From positions 42,970 through 106,969 of the forward strand of contig DATFGQ010000007.1 in the NCBI GenBank assembly GCA_035249305.1: a stretch of 64,000 nt of DNA, read 5' to 3'. Under the pieces are notes generated by a model. That model was not told where the DNA came from. It saw only the letters and a list, made by a program, of their open reading frames with translations, and searched no databases. Shown piece by piece: positions 34,534-43,019 of the stretch (position 1 is its first letter; each line of letters begins with the position of its first letter). The DNA is from DASUNP01 sp035249305. GTDB taxonomy: Bacteria > Acidobacteriota > Blastocatellia > UBA7656. A program made the position numbers and the translations under genes.

Positions 34534-36363
34534 TTACCACTCGGCTTCGGTCGTCGCCGCAGGCTGCGGCGGATAGTCTCTGAACTGAATATCATATAAC
34601 TGTTTGTAAAGGCCGTTTGCTTCGACCAGATCTTTATGCGTGCCTTCTTCGATGACGGCCCCGCGGTCCATCACTACGATGCGGTCGGCGCGGCGCACGG
34701 TCGAAAGGCGGTGAGCTATGACGAACGTCGTGCGCCCCTCCATCAATGTTTCGAGCGCGTCCTGCACCAGCCGCTCCGACTCGTAGTCGAGCGAGCTGGT
34801 CGCCTCGTCAAGAATGAGTATCGCCGGGTTCTTGAGCAGGGCGCGGGCTATCGCGATCCGCTGGCGCTGCCCGCCCGATAGCTTCACCCCGCGCTCGCCG
34901 ACGATCGTGTTATAGCCTTCGGGGAACTCCGTTATGAACTCGTGCGCGTGCGCGGCGCGGGCGGCCGTCTCTATCTCGGCGTCCGAAGCGTCGAGCTTAC
35001 CGTAAGCGATGTTCTCGCGGATGGTCCCGCCGAAAAGAGTTGTCTCCTGCGGCACCATGCCTATGGCCTGCCTGAGGTCTTTGAGCCTCACACGTCTCAC
35101 GTCGCGCCCGTCGACCAGGATCGCCCCCGACGTGACATCGTAGAAACGCGGGATCAAGGCCGCGAGAGTCGATTTGCCGGCCCCGCTTGGCCCCACGAGC
35201 GCTATCACCTCGCCGGATTGCGCGCGGATAGAGACGCCTTTCAAAACGGCCAGCTCCCGCTCGTCCGGGTAAGTGAAGTGCACGTCCTTAAGCTCGACGT
35301 TGCCCGACACTTCGGCGAGCGGCTCGGCCGGCTCGGGATCTTTTATCTCGGGCTTGGTGTCGAGCAATTCAAATAGTCGCCTGGTCGCGCCTATGGCCTG
35401 GTTGAACTGGCCGTAGAGCTCAGTCATGCCTCCGATGGCGCCGCCGACCACGAACGTGTAAAGCACGAACGCGACCAGCTCCCCGGCCGTAAGCTGCTCG
35501 GCGATCACCATGCGGCTGCCGATCCAGAGGACCACCGCGATGCCGCTGTAGACTACGAGTATGATGAAGGCGATGAAGCCGCCGCCGGCCAGAGAGCGGC
35601 GGATCGCCAGCTTGAATGAGTCTCGAATCCGTTGGCCGTAGCGCGCTCGCTCGTACTCTTCGCGCACGAACGACTGGACGATGCGGATGGCCGAGAGGCT
35701 CTCTTCGAGGACCGAGTTCGCTTCGGCCAGCTCGTCCTGCACGCGCGTGCTGAGACGCCGAACGTAGCGGCCGTAAAAGGTGGCCGAAAGTATCACGACC
35801 GGGACGATCGCCATCATTATCAGCGTCAGCCGCGTGTTGGTTATGGCGATGATCGCCACTCCCCCGAACAGGATTATCGCGAGGCGCAGAAGCTCAGTGA
35901 CGCTCCCCGTGGTGACCGTCTGCACGACGCTCACGTCGGAGGCGAGCCGCGACGTAAGCTCCCCGACCCGCCGGCTCGCGAAAAAAGAGATGGGCAATTC
36001 CGTAAGGTGCGCGTAGACCTGTACGCGCACGTCGGCGACTATACGCTCGCCCGTGTAAGAGAGCAGGTAAGAGCGGAGGAAGCTGAACAGCGCCTGTGCG
36101 GCGAAGACGGCTATCAGGAGGAGTGCGAATCGATTGAGGCGCGCGGCGTCTTTGTTAGTGAAGGCCGCGTCGATAATCAACCGCACCACCTGTGGGAATG
36201 CCAGGCCGAGCAGTCCCGCAATGAGCAGGCTCGCGAGCGCTATGGCGAGCCGCAGCCGGTACGGCTTTGTATAGGCGAGCAGCCGCAGAAGCTCGCGGGG
36301 CGACCCGCGTTTCTCCTTCTCTTCTTTCGGCTGCAAGCCTGCTCTTTTCCTGTTTACGAACAT
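34534..36363 (-). CDS. ABC exporter half-transporter, MsbA/multidrug type
   Basis: A 609-residue fusion of a six-helix transmembrane domain (about 30-330) and an ATPase domain. Walker A GPSGAGKST, Q-loop MVPQET, signature LSGGQRQRIA, Walker B ILILDEATSSLD and the switch histidine IAHRLST are all intact. It should form a homodimer that exports lipids or drugs. The ATG at 36363 is used; a TTG at 36411 would add 16 residues and directly overlap the divergent gene. No strong SD is seen. Confidence 0.94.
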   Translation of the reverse strand: MFVNRKRAGLQPKEEKEKRGSPRELLRLLAYTKPYRLRLAIALASLLIAGLLGLAFPQVVRLIIDAAFTNKDAARLNRFALLLIAVFAAQALFSFLRSYLLSYTGERIVADVRVQVYAHLTELPISFFASRRVGELTSRLASDVSVVQTVTTGSVTELLRLAIILFGGVAIIAITNTRLTLIMMAIVPVVILSATFYGRYVRRLSTRVQDELAEANSVLEESLSAIRIVQSFVREEYERARYGQRIRDSFKLAIRRSLAGGGFIAFIILVVYSGIAVVLWIGSRMVIAEQLTAGELVAFVLYTFVVGGAIGGMTELYGQFNQAIGATRRLFELLDTKPEIKDPEPAEPLAEVSGNVELKDVHFTYPDERELAVLKGVSIRAQSGEVIALVGPSGAGKSTLAALIPRFYDVTSGAILVDGRDVRRVRLKDLRQAIGMVPQETTLFGGTIRENIAYGKLDASDAEIETAARAAHAHEFITEFPEGYNTIVGERGVKLSGGQRQRIAIARALLKNPAILILDEATSSLDYESERLVQDALETLMEGRTTFVIAHRLSTVRRADRIVVMDRGAVIEEGTHKDLVEANGLYKQLYDIQFRDYPPQPAATTEAEW

Positions 36364-36410
36364 CTTGTTTCGGTCAGAGACAGTTGCTAGATTTAACCGT
36401 GGTGAGAGCA

Positions 36411-36821
36411 ATGGTCAAGGACTTTTCGCCTGCCCAGAGACTGGAACGGATAAAAGCCATCGACACGCCCGACGGGCACCAGACGCTGATACGCGCGCAG
36501 TGGCGCGACTTCGCCGCATTCGCCTGGAAGCACTACCTGAGCGAAGGGCGCGGCGCGATAGTCGTAGAGATGAGCCGCGCGGGTGACGACGGGGCGGGCT
36601 TTCAAGTTCCGACTTATTACGTGGCCGACCGCAGCGAGAAGCTTGAGCGCCGGGGCGGATGGCCGAACAGGGAAATGGCCGAGGTCGTCGCCGACTACGA
36701 CCCCGAGCTTGACGTAGTCTTTATCTTCCTGACCATGGAAGGCGACTGGGTTTATTATCTGGTCTCGGACGATCTTACCCCGCCGCAGGCTTACACATCG
36801 AAAGACGTGAAACAATTTTGA
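36411..36821 (+). CDS. Small soluble protein of unknown function
   Basis: A 136-residue protein starting MVKDFSPAQRLERIKAIDTPDG, after GGTGAGAG. It is acidic, without signal peptide, and has alternating helix and strand patterns (IVVEMSRAGDDGAGF, TYYVADR, LDVVFIFLTMEGDWVYYLV). It diverges from the ABC transporter gene with a 47-bp gap. The open frame extends upstream to 36267, but that part overlaps the ABC gene and lacks character. Function unknown. Confidence 0.68.
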   Translation: MVKDFSPAQRLERIKAIDTPDGHQTLIRAQWRDFAAFAWKHYLSEGRGAIVVEMSRAGDDGAGFQVPTYYVADRSEKLERRGGWPNREMAEVVADYDPELDVVFIFLTMEGDWVYYLVSDDLTPPQAYTSKDVKQF

Positions 36822-36949
36822 AACTTTGCCTCGACGCGCGCGTGTACCAACATCGAGATGCAAAGGAGCCGAGGCTAATACCCTTCATCTCAATAATCAC
36901 CTTTTAGCCTACAGGCAATAACTTCATCATAAGGAGCTCAGTACGTCCT

Positions 36950-37549
36950 ATGACTAAATACCGCTTTGCAACCATACGCTCGCGATCGACTCTCTTCTTT
37001 CGTCCCACGCTACTGATGACCATAGCCCTATGCCTTGCCGTCTGTGCGAATGCTCAAGACAGCGGGCAGGGTGTTGGGGTGGTTCAGGAAGGAACTGCTA
37101 GGGGATCGATTGAAGCAGTCGTGATCGATGTTCAGGGAACTAACCTCAGGATAGCCGGCGGGATCACGATTGACATCTCAATGGCAACTATCAGGGCGAT
37201 TGGAGGAGAACGGATCGATATATCGATCAAGCCAGGCATGTGTATTCGTGCCCATATCGTCGGCTCCGACGACGCATCGTCTACGCTTGTAGCGGACTCG
37301 ATCAGGGTTCAGCCGGATGACCAGATCATCTTTTCAGGATTGCTTCAGGATGCTGATCTCGACAACGGGCACCTTACGATTCTCAACCGGCGAATCCTTA
37401 TAACCAGCGAGACCTCTATCCCCATCGGATTCAAGCACCGAAAGCTAAGAGCCGATCTGCCCGTGTCGATAATAGCTAAGCCGGTCGGGCCTGATCTGGT
37501 TGCTACGTACATTTTCCCGAAGATCGTTCTTCCGCGGATCTTTCCGTAA
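36950..37549 (+). CDS. Secreted DUF5666-like protein
   Basis: A 199-residue protein with a signal peptide (LLMTIALCLAVCANAQ). The mature part is beta-rich with GSIEAVVIDVQGTNLRIAGGITIDIS, KPGMCIRAHIVGSDD and LVADSIRVQPDDQIIFSGLLQ; these repeated hydrophobic strands separated by G-x-x-x-V turns match the general look of DUF5666 OB-like domains. It is AT-richer than flanking metabolic genes. AAGGAG precedes the ATG. It lies close to a lipoprotein gene downstream (about 105 bp). Function unknown. Confidence 0.7.
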   Translation: MTKYRFATIRSRSTLFFRPTLLMTIALCLAVCANAQDSGQGVGVVQEGTARGSIEAVVIDVQGTNLRIAGGITIDISMATIRAIGGERIDISIKPGMCIRAHIVGSDDASSTLVADSIRVQPDDQIIFSGLLQDADLDNGHLTILNRRILITSETSIPIGFKHRKLRADLPVSIIAKPVGPDLVATYIFPKIVLPRIFP

Positions 37550-37654
37550 TCGGCAAGATTTTGTCTTGTCCTATCTTGCTCTTTGAAATACGATCTCCTC
37601 GCGACCCTGTTCGATCGCCTGCCCCTGATGATCACTCTGTTTGAGGGCACTCCG

Positions 37655-38086
37655 ATGCGTAATTCATCTTTGAGATCGACACTCACTTTGCTCCTGATCG
37701 TAATGGCTGCCGGTTGCTCTTCCCCTTCCGCTAAAGAGTCTGCGCCTGAGCAACTGCCTCACGTAATAGTCGCCAACGAGCTTGCGGCGATGAGCAGGCT
37801 TCAGTCCATAGCTAAAGCTGAAGCTCTGTATAGGCTCGAAGCGGGCGACAGCTATGCGACTCTAGATGAGCTTACGAAGAGAAAGTTAATAAGAGATCCG
37901 GCGCAAGGTAAATTGACGGGTTACAGCTTTGACGTTCGCGTGAAGCCTGGGGGATTCGAGGCGACGGCAGTCCCTTTGCAACCGGGCATCTCCGGTAAGC
38001 GGTCGTTTTATATTGATGAGACGAACGTGCTGCGAGGCGCGAATAAGCAAGGAGCGAAGGCGACCTCGTTGGATAAAGAAGCTTGA
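37655..38086 (+). CDS. Predicted lipoprotein with pseudopilin-like mature domain
   Basis: A 143-residue protein. A lipobox (IVMAAGC, Cys at about 21) follows a hydrophobic signal, so it should be lipid-anchored. The mature segment AAMSRLQSIAKAEALYRLEAGDSYATLDELTKRKLI closely resembles the segment after the first helix in type II pseudopilin-like proteins, where regularly spaced residues precede a small beta domain (GYSFDVRVKPGGFEATAVPL). It lacks the N-terminal class III pilin signal, so it is not a true pilin. ATG 37655 follows GAGGG; longer in-frame starts exist at 37583 and 37628. Confidence 0.7.
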   Translation: MRNSSLRSTLTLLLIVMAAGCSSPSAKESAPEQLPHVIVANELAAMSRLQSIAKAEALYRLEAGDSYATLDELTKRKLIRDPAQGKLTGYSFDVRVKPGGFEATAVPLQPGISGKRSFYIDETNVLRGANKQGAKATSLDKEA

Positions 38087-38110
38087 AGGGGCTTCTAAGA
38101 AAGTAATTCT

Positions 38111-38462
38111 CGCCGCAGAGACGCAGAGAGCGCAGGATGGCCGACGATGTGCTTCGCACGCGGCGGCGTCGCGGAGCAGAATTAAGCCTCGAAGAGGCGC
38201 GATTCAACAGCCAGGGGCATCGCCCCTGGAAACGGGTTGTTATTAATGATGAGCCCTGAAAGGGCGCGATAGATATATCGCCCTTTCAGGGCTTCTCGGT
38301 GTGTACGCACGTAACCCGGCGCGATGCGCCGGGCTATTGAATCACGCCCCTACGGGGCTTTCGGCTATTGAATCGTCGCCCCTTTGGGGCTTTATCTTCT
38401 CTGCGCCGCCGCGTGCGAAGCACATCATCGGCCATCCTGCGCTCTCTGTGTCTCTGCGGTGA
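38111..38462. repeat. 352-bp repeat element with long terminal inverted repeats (family B)
   Basis: The outer arms (about 38111-38168 and 38401-38462) are imperfect inverted repeats of about 55 bp; each contains GATGTGCTTCGCACGCGGC or its complement. The centre holds palindromes CCAGGGGCATCGCCCCTGG, CCCGGCGCGATGCGCCGGG, GCCCCTACGGGGC and GCCCCTTTGGGGC and a long GAAGCCCTGAAAGGGCG hairpin. A second copy is at 49585-49939. No transposase. It fills the gap before the glycosidase gene. Confidence 0.85.
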
Positions 38463-38558
38463 ACTCGATTTCCTCATCCCTGCCGTGACTTGAACTGTCC
38501 GTGACGCCAGAATACAATTTACATCAATTCGGTTGCCTTCCTGCTTTGGAGGTACGCT

Positions 38559-41261
38559 TTGAGGGGAGTCTCGGCAGTTGCCCGACTCGTTGGGAGTCTG
38601 CTTATTCTTTTGAGCTTTTCACCCGCGACCGTTACAGAATCTCAGATCGTAACGGCGCTCACGCCGAAGTTCGCCCTGAAAAAGAGCGGCCTGGAGCTTG
38701 AGCGACACACAAGGTTCGGCGCTTTCTTTGACGTGGTAGGCCGCCGCTCGGCAGTTTTCGGCTACGAGAATCGATCGCTCGAAGCCTGGGTCTACCCGCT
38801 GAAGACACTCGATGATTTCAACCTCTCATTTAATCTTCAGGGCTACCCGCTCGACATCCGCGGCCCCGAAGTGACCGTCGGCATCACGGTGCGGCCCGAG
38901 GCGACTATCTTTACTTACTCGCACGCCGCGTTCACCGTGCGCCAGATCGTCTTCGCGCCCGTCGAAGAGCCGGGCATCATAATGCTGCTCGACGTTGATA
39001 GCGTGCTGCCGCTCACCGTCACCGGCTCGTTCCGGCCCAAGCTCAGGCTTATGTGGCCCGCGGGGCTGATGACCGCTTACCTTGGCTGGGACGAGAAGGC
39101 TCGCGTCTACACTGCCGGCGAGGAGACGGGTCGGTTTGTCGGGATGATCGGCTCGCCCCTCGCGCGCGACGTTTCGCTGATGCCTTACCAGGAAGAGCCC
39201 CGCGACGTTCCCGTCCGATTCGTCATCGAGGCCGCGCCCGAGGCCGTGAAGTCTCACTTCATCCCCATCGTCATCGCGGGCGGCGTCGAGGGCCGCGATA
39301 AGGCGAAGGCCACTTACGATAAACTGCTCGGCTCTGCGCAGTCGCTCTATGAAAAGAACGTCGCCTATTACGAGCGCCTCGCGAGCGCGACCGCGAGCAT
39401 CGATACGCCGGACGAGCGGCTCGACACCGCGTTTGATTGGGCGAAGGTAGGCATCGAAAAAGGCATTGCCACAAACCCTTATCTAGGCACAGGGCTGCTG
39501 GCCGGGTTTCGCACCTCGGGAGAGAGCGAGCGCCCCGGATTCGCGTGGTACTTCGGGCGCGACGCGTTGTGGACCGCCCTGGCAATCACTTCGTATGGGG
39601 ATTTCGCTTCTACGCGGAAGGCGCTCGACTTTCTGATGAAGTATCAGCGCGAGGACGGTAAGATTCCTCACGAGATTTCGCAAAGCGCGGCGCTCATCCC
39701 CTGGTTTAAAGATTACCCTTACCCTTGGGCGAGCGCCGACGCCACGCCGCTTTATGTCATAGCCCATGCCGACTACTGGCGAGCGAGCGGCGACGCAGAT
39801 TTTATAAAGAAGAACTGGGATTCGATCGTAAAGGCTTACCGATTCAGCGCCGCTACCGATACGGATAGAAATGGCTTGATCGAAAACACGGGCGTAGGTC
39901 ACGGGTGGGTCGAGGGCGGCGCGCTCTATCCCCCGCACGAAGAGATCTATCTACAAGGGGCGTGGATCGAGGCTGCGCGCGCCGTGGCCGAGCTGGGCGA
40001 TCTGATGAACGATCGCAAGATAGCCGCCGAGGCGCGCGCATCGGCCGAACGCACGCGCTCGGCCGTCGAGCAGACTTACTGGCTGCCCGGCAAAGGGTTC
40101 TACGCCTTCGCAACTAACCGGCCGCAGACCACACCACGCCTTGCGGAGCCGGGGCCGAATCGGGAGCGCCGCCAATCGCGCATGGACGCGCTCGGTCGGT
40201 CGCGATTGATAGATGAAGACACGGTGCTGCCCGCGGTCCCGCTCTGGTGGCGACTCCTCGATGACGAGCGCGCACAGTCGGAGATCGATCACATAGGGAG
40301 CGGCGCTATAGCTACGGATTGGGGGTCGCGGATCATATCCTCTCGAAGCCAGTTGTACGATCCGCTCTCATACCATTACGGGTCGGTGTGGCCGCTCTTT
40401 ACCGGGTGGGCCGCGATGGGGGCATACAGGTATGGCAGGCCGCACGTCGGCTATCAAGCACTGATGGCAAACGTGCTGCTCACCTACGACGGCGCGCTGG
40501 GATATGTGACGGAGTTGTTGTCAGGCGATTTGAACGCGGCGTTCGGTCGCTCGTCGCATCACCAGGTCTGGTCGGAAGCCATGGTTGTGACGCCTGCTTT
40601 GCGCGGCTTGTTCGGGATCGAGATGAGCGCGGGTGGCCGCGCCCTGAGCTTCGCGCCTCAGTTGCCGGCTAACTGGGATAGGGTCGCGGTGCGTAACGTC
40701 GCGGCCCGCGATGCGCGCTATGATCTATCTCTTGAGCGGACGGCCGGGCGAGAGTCGATCAAGATCGTGCGGCGCGGGCCAGCCAATTCGACTGCTGTGA
40801 TGCGAATGACCGTCGCGCCCGCCTTCCCGCTCGACGCGCGAATCGACAGGGTGGTTGTCAACGGCCGCGCGGCACAGTTCCGCATCGTAAGGCTAGGCGA
40901 TGTGCAACGCGCGGAAGTCATAGTCGAGGCGGCGACGGATATGACTCAAGTCGATTATTTCTATGACGAAGGCACGGAGGTTTATATCGAACCCCAGGCG
41001 CTCGTCCCCGGCGCAAGCAATCAGGGCTTGCGCATTCTGCGCTCGCGCGCCGATCAGAACGCGTTGCGCCTGACGGTAGAAGGGCTAGGCGGGCGCGCTT
41101 ATCAATTGCGGGTGAGAAGCCCCAGGCGACTCGGCGAGGCGAGCGGCGTGAGGAAGGTCGAAGCGGGTGGGCGCGACGACGAGTTGCTCGTCAGCTTCGA
41201 CGGGCCGGCAGACTCCTACGTCCGCCGCGACCTGTCCATACCGCTGCTTGCGAGAAGGTAA
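38559..41261 (+). CDS. Secreted (alpha/alpha)6-barrel glycoside hydrolase, amylo-alpha-1,6-glucosidase/debranching-like
   Basis: A 900-residue exported enzyme. The TTG start at 38559 is supported by GGAGGT 6 bases upstream and an immediate signal peptide (LVGSLLILLSFSPATV). An N-terminal beta-sandwich (about 40-260) is followed by a helical barrel. The debranching-like motif FAWYFGRDALWTALAI is at about 325-340; ENTGVGHGWVEGG (about 440) and SYHYGSVWPLFTGW (about 604) are further barrel motifs. A C-terminal beta domain ends the protein. It probably trims alpha-glucans or similar oligosaccharides in the periplasm or outside; exact family and linkage are unsure. It lies 30 bp upstream of the trehalase. 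Confidence 0.82.
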   Translation: MRGVSAVARLVGSLLILLSFSPATVTESQIVTALTPKFALKKSGLELERHTRFGAFFDVVGRRSAVFGYENRSLEAWVYPLKTLDDFNLSFNLQGYPLDIRGPEVTVGITVRPEATIFTYSHAAFTVRQIVFAPVEEPGIIMLLDVDSVLPLTVTGSFRPKLRLMWPAGLMTAYLGWDEKARVYTAGEETGRFVGMIGSPLARDVSLMPYQEEPRDVPVRFVIEAAPEAVKSHFIPIVIAGGVEGRDKAKATYDKLLGSAQSLYEKNVAYYERLASATASIDTPDERLDTAFDWAKVGIEKGIATNPYLGTGLLAGFRTSGESERPGFAWYFGRDALWTALAITSYGDFASTRKALDFLMKYQREDGKIPHEISQSAALIPWFKDYPYPWASADATPLYVIAHADYWRASGDADFIKKNWDSIVKAYRFSAATDTDRNGLIENTGVGHGWVEGGALYPPHEEIYLQGAWIEAARAVAELGDLMNDRKIAAEARASAERTRSAVEQTYWLPGKGFYAFATNRPQTTPRLAEPGPNRERRQSRMDALGRSRLIDEDTVLPAVPLWWRLLDDERAQSEIDHIGSGAIATDWGSRIISSRSQLYDPLSYHYGSVWPLFTGWAAMGAYRYGRPHVGYQALMANVLLTYDGALGYVTELLSGDLNAAFGRSSHHQVWSEAMVVTPALRGLFGIEMSAGGRALSFAPQLPANWDRVAVRNVAARDARYDLSLERTAGRESIKIVRRGPANSTAVMRMTVAPAFPLDARIDRVVVNGRAAQFRIVRLGDVQRAEVIVEAATDMTQVDYFYDEGTEVYIEPQALVPGASNQGLRILRSRADQNALRLTVEGLGGRAYQLRVRSPRRLGEASGVRKVEAGGRDDELLVSFDGPADSYVRRDLSIPLLARR

Positions 41262-41291
41262 AACGTCAAAGACTTCCGGGAGGGTTGAGCG

Positions 41292-42959
41292 ATGGTTTCG
41301 AAACGATGGGTAAGGAAGCTCTCAGTCGTTCTCTCAGTCACTCTTTTAACTCTGTCTCTTTCCGCCGCAACTCTGACCGCGCACCCGGCCGACAGGGCAA
41401 CAGATCAACAGCTTCAATCGGTACGAAAGTACATTAAAGATAGCTGGCACACGCTGACGCGCTCAAACGCGCGGCTCGCCGACGCCGCCGTAGACCCTAA
41501 GCTCCACCTGCCCGCCGGCTCGAAATGGCCCGTTTACGTCTCGCGCAAAGAGAAGATCGATCAGGTTAAAAAGACTCTCGCTTCGCGGATGCCCGCGGCC
41601 GACTTCGCAAAGATCGACGTTCGCCAGTTGCCGGACGACGAAAAGCATATCCGAGAGCATGGACTCCTTTATCTGCCTTACCCCTACGTAGTGCCGGGCG
41701 GCCGTTTCAACGAGATGTACGGGTGGGATAGTTACTTCACACAGGTCGGGCTGCTGCGCGACAACGAGATCGATCTGGCTAAGAACATGATAGATAATTT
41801 TCTTTACCAGGTGGAGCATTACGGGAAGATCTTAAACGCCAACCGCACCTATTACCTGACGCGATCTCAACCGCCGTTTCTCACTCAGATGATTCTCGGC
41901 GTTTATACGAAGACGCGGGACCGCCGGTGGCTTGAAAGCACAATCCCCGCGATCGAGAGCTACTACCGCTTCTGGACGACGGAGCCGCACCTCGTAAAAG
42001 AGACGGGGCTTTCGCGCTATTACGACTTCGGCGATGGCCCCGCGCCGGAAGTTATATCGGACGAGCGCGACGAGCAGGGGAGGACACATTACGACCGCGT
42101 GCGAGAGTATTACCGCACGCACGAGGTCAAGGACTACGACCTGAGCCGTTACTACGATAAAGAGAAGGATCAGCTTACCGAGCTTTTTTACAAAGGCGAC
42201 CGCACGATGCGCGAATCGGGTTTCGATCCGTCAAATCGCTTCGGGGCCTTCAGCGTGGACATCATTAATTACAACCCCGTATGTCTCAACTCGCTGCTCT
42301 ACATCATGGAGACGGACGCGGCCGAGATAATGAGAATGATCGGCCGCGCGCAAGAAGCGGCGCGATGGACCGCAAGGGCCGCCGAGCGCCGCCAGAAGGT
42401 CAACAGCCTGATGTGGGATGAACAAGACGGGCTTTATTACGACTATAACTTTGCCGAAAAGAGAGTGCGCCGGTATCCTTTCGCGACGACGTTCTATCCC
42501 CTCTGGGCGGGAATAGCCGACCGCAGGCAAGCCGGGCGAGTCGTGGCAAACCTGCACCTTCTTGAGCGGCAAGGCGGGCTACAGACGAGCACAAGTGTTA
42601 CGGGCAGCCAGTGGGATGCGCCCTTCGGGTGGGCGCCTGTGCAGATGATAGCGGTCAAGGGGCTGCGCCGGTATGGCTACGGGAAAGAGGCCGACCGGGT
42701 CGCGACTAATTTTCTATCGATGGTGCTCAAAGAGTTCATCGAGCACAACGTCATCGTGGAAAAGTACGACGTGGAGCGGCGCGAGTCTCAAGTCAGCTCC
42801 GGCATAAAGTTCGGCTACACGGCTAACCAGATAGGCTTCGGCTGGACGAACGCCGCGTTCGTAGACCTGTACGCCGAGCTGCCTGTGAGTGAGAGGCCGA
42901 AGGTGCTGATCCTGGACGGCGTCGCGCCGCCTCAGAAGAACGTAAACCGTGACAAGTGA
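41292..42959 (+). CDS. treA: Periplasmic alpha,alpha-trehalase (GH37)
   Basis: A 555-residue enzyme that splits trehalose into two glucose units. A signal peptide (VLSVTLLTLSLSAATLTA) precedes the helical barrel. Both family signatures are visible: PGGRFNEMYGWDSYF at about 135-149 and QWDAPFGWAP at about 440-449. The catalytic Asp and Glu lie in the central barrel as usual in GH37. The start follows a GGGAGGG SD. It is in an operon with the upstream debranching-like glycosidase, so the pair may degrade extracellular alpha-glucan-like material and trehalose. Confidence 0.95.
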   Translation: MVSKRWVRKLSVVLSVTLLTLSLSAATLTAHPADRATDQQLQSVRKYIKDSWHTLTRSNARLADAAVDPKLHLPAGSKWPVYVSRKEKIDQVKKTLASRMPAADFAKIDVRQLPDDEKHIREHGLLYLPYPYVVPGGRFNEMYGWDSYFTQVGLLRDNEIDLAKNMIDNFLYQVEHYGKILNANRTYYLTRSQPPFLTQMILGVYTKTRDRRWLESTIPAIESYYRFWTTEPHLVKETGLSRYYDFGDGPAPEVISDERDEQGRTHYDRVREYYRTHEVKDYDLSRYYDKEKDQLTELFYKGDRTMRESGFDPSNRFGAFSVDIINYNPVCLNSLLYIMETDAAEIMRMIGRAQEAARWTARAAERRQKVNSLMWDEQDGLYYDYNFAEKRVRRYPFATTFYPLWAGIADRRQAGRVVANLHLLERQGGLQTSTSVTGSQWDAPFGWAPVQMIAVKGLRRYGYGKEADRVATNFLSMVLKEFIEHNVIVEKYDVERRESQVSSGIKFGYTANQIGFGWTNAAFVDLYAELPVSERPKVLILDGVAPPQKNVNRDK

Positions 42960-43007
42960 TTTGAGATTTGAGATTTGAAATTTCAAATCTCGTCACTTGT
43001 CACGGTT
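42945..43007. terminator. Long bidirectional hairpin between trehalase and TonB receptor
   Basis: AACCGTGACAAGTGA (42945-42959) pairs with TCACTTGTCACGGTT (42993-43007). The inner part forms a second stem (GATTTGAAATTTCAAATC). The trehalase stop is inside the left arm. The outer stem is almost identical to the one at 7302-7347. Confidence 0.65.
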
Positions 43008-43019
43008 CACTCGTCACGC

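Noticed and set aside
36267..36410. Upstream extension of the 136-residue protein
   Set aside because: It would overlap the divergent ABC transporter coding region and has no domain character.
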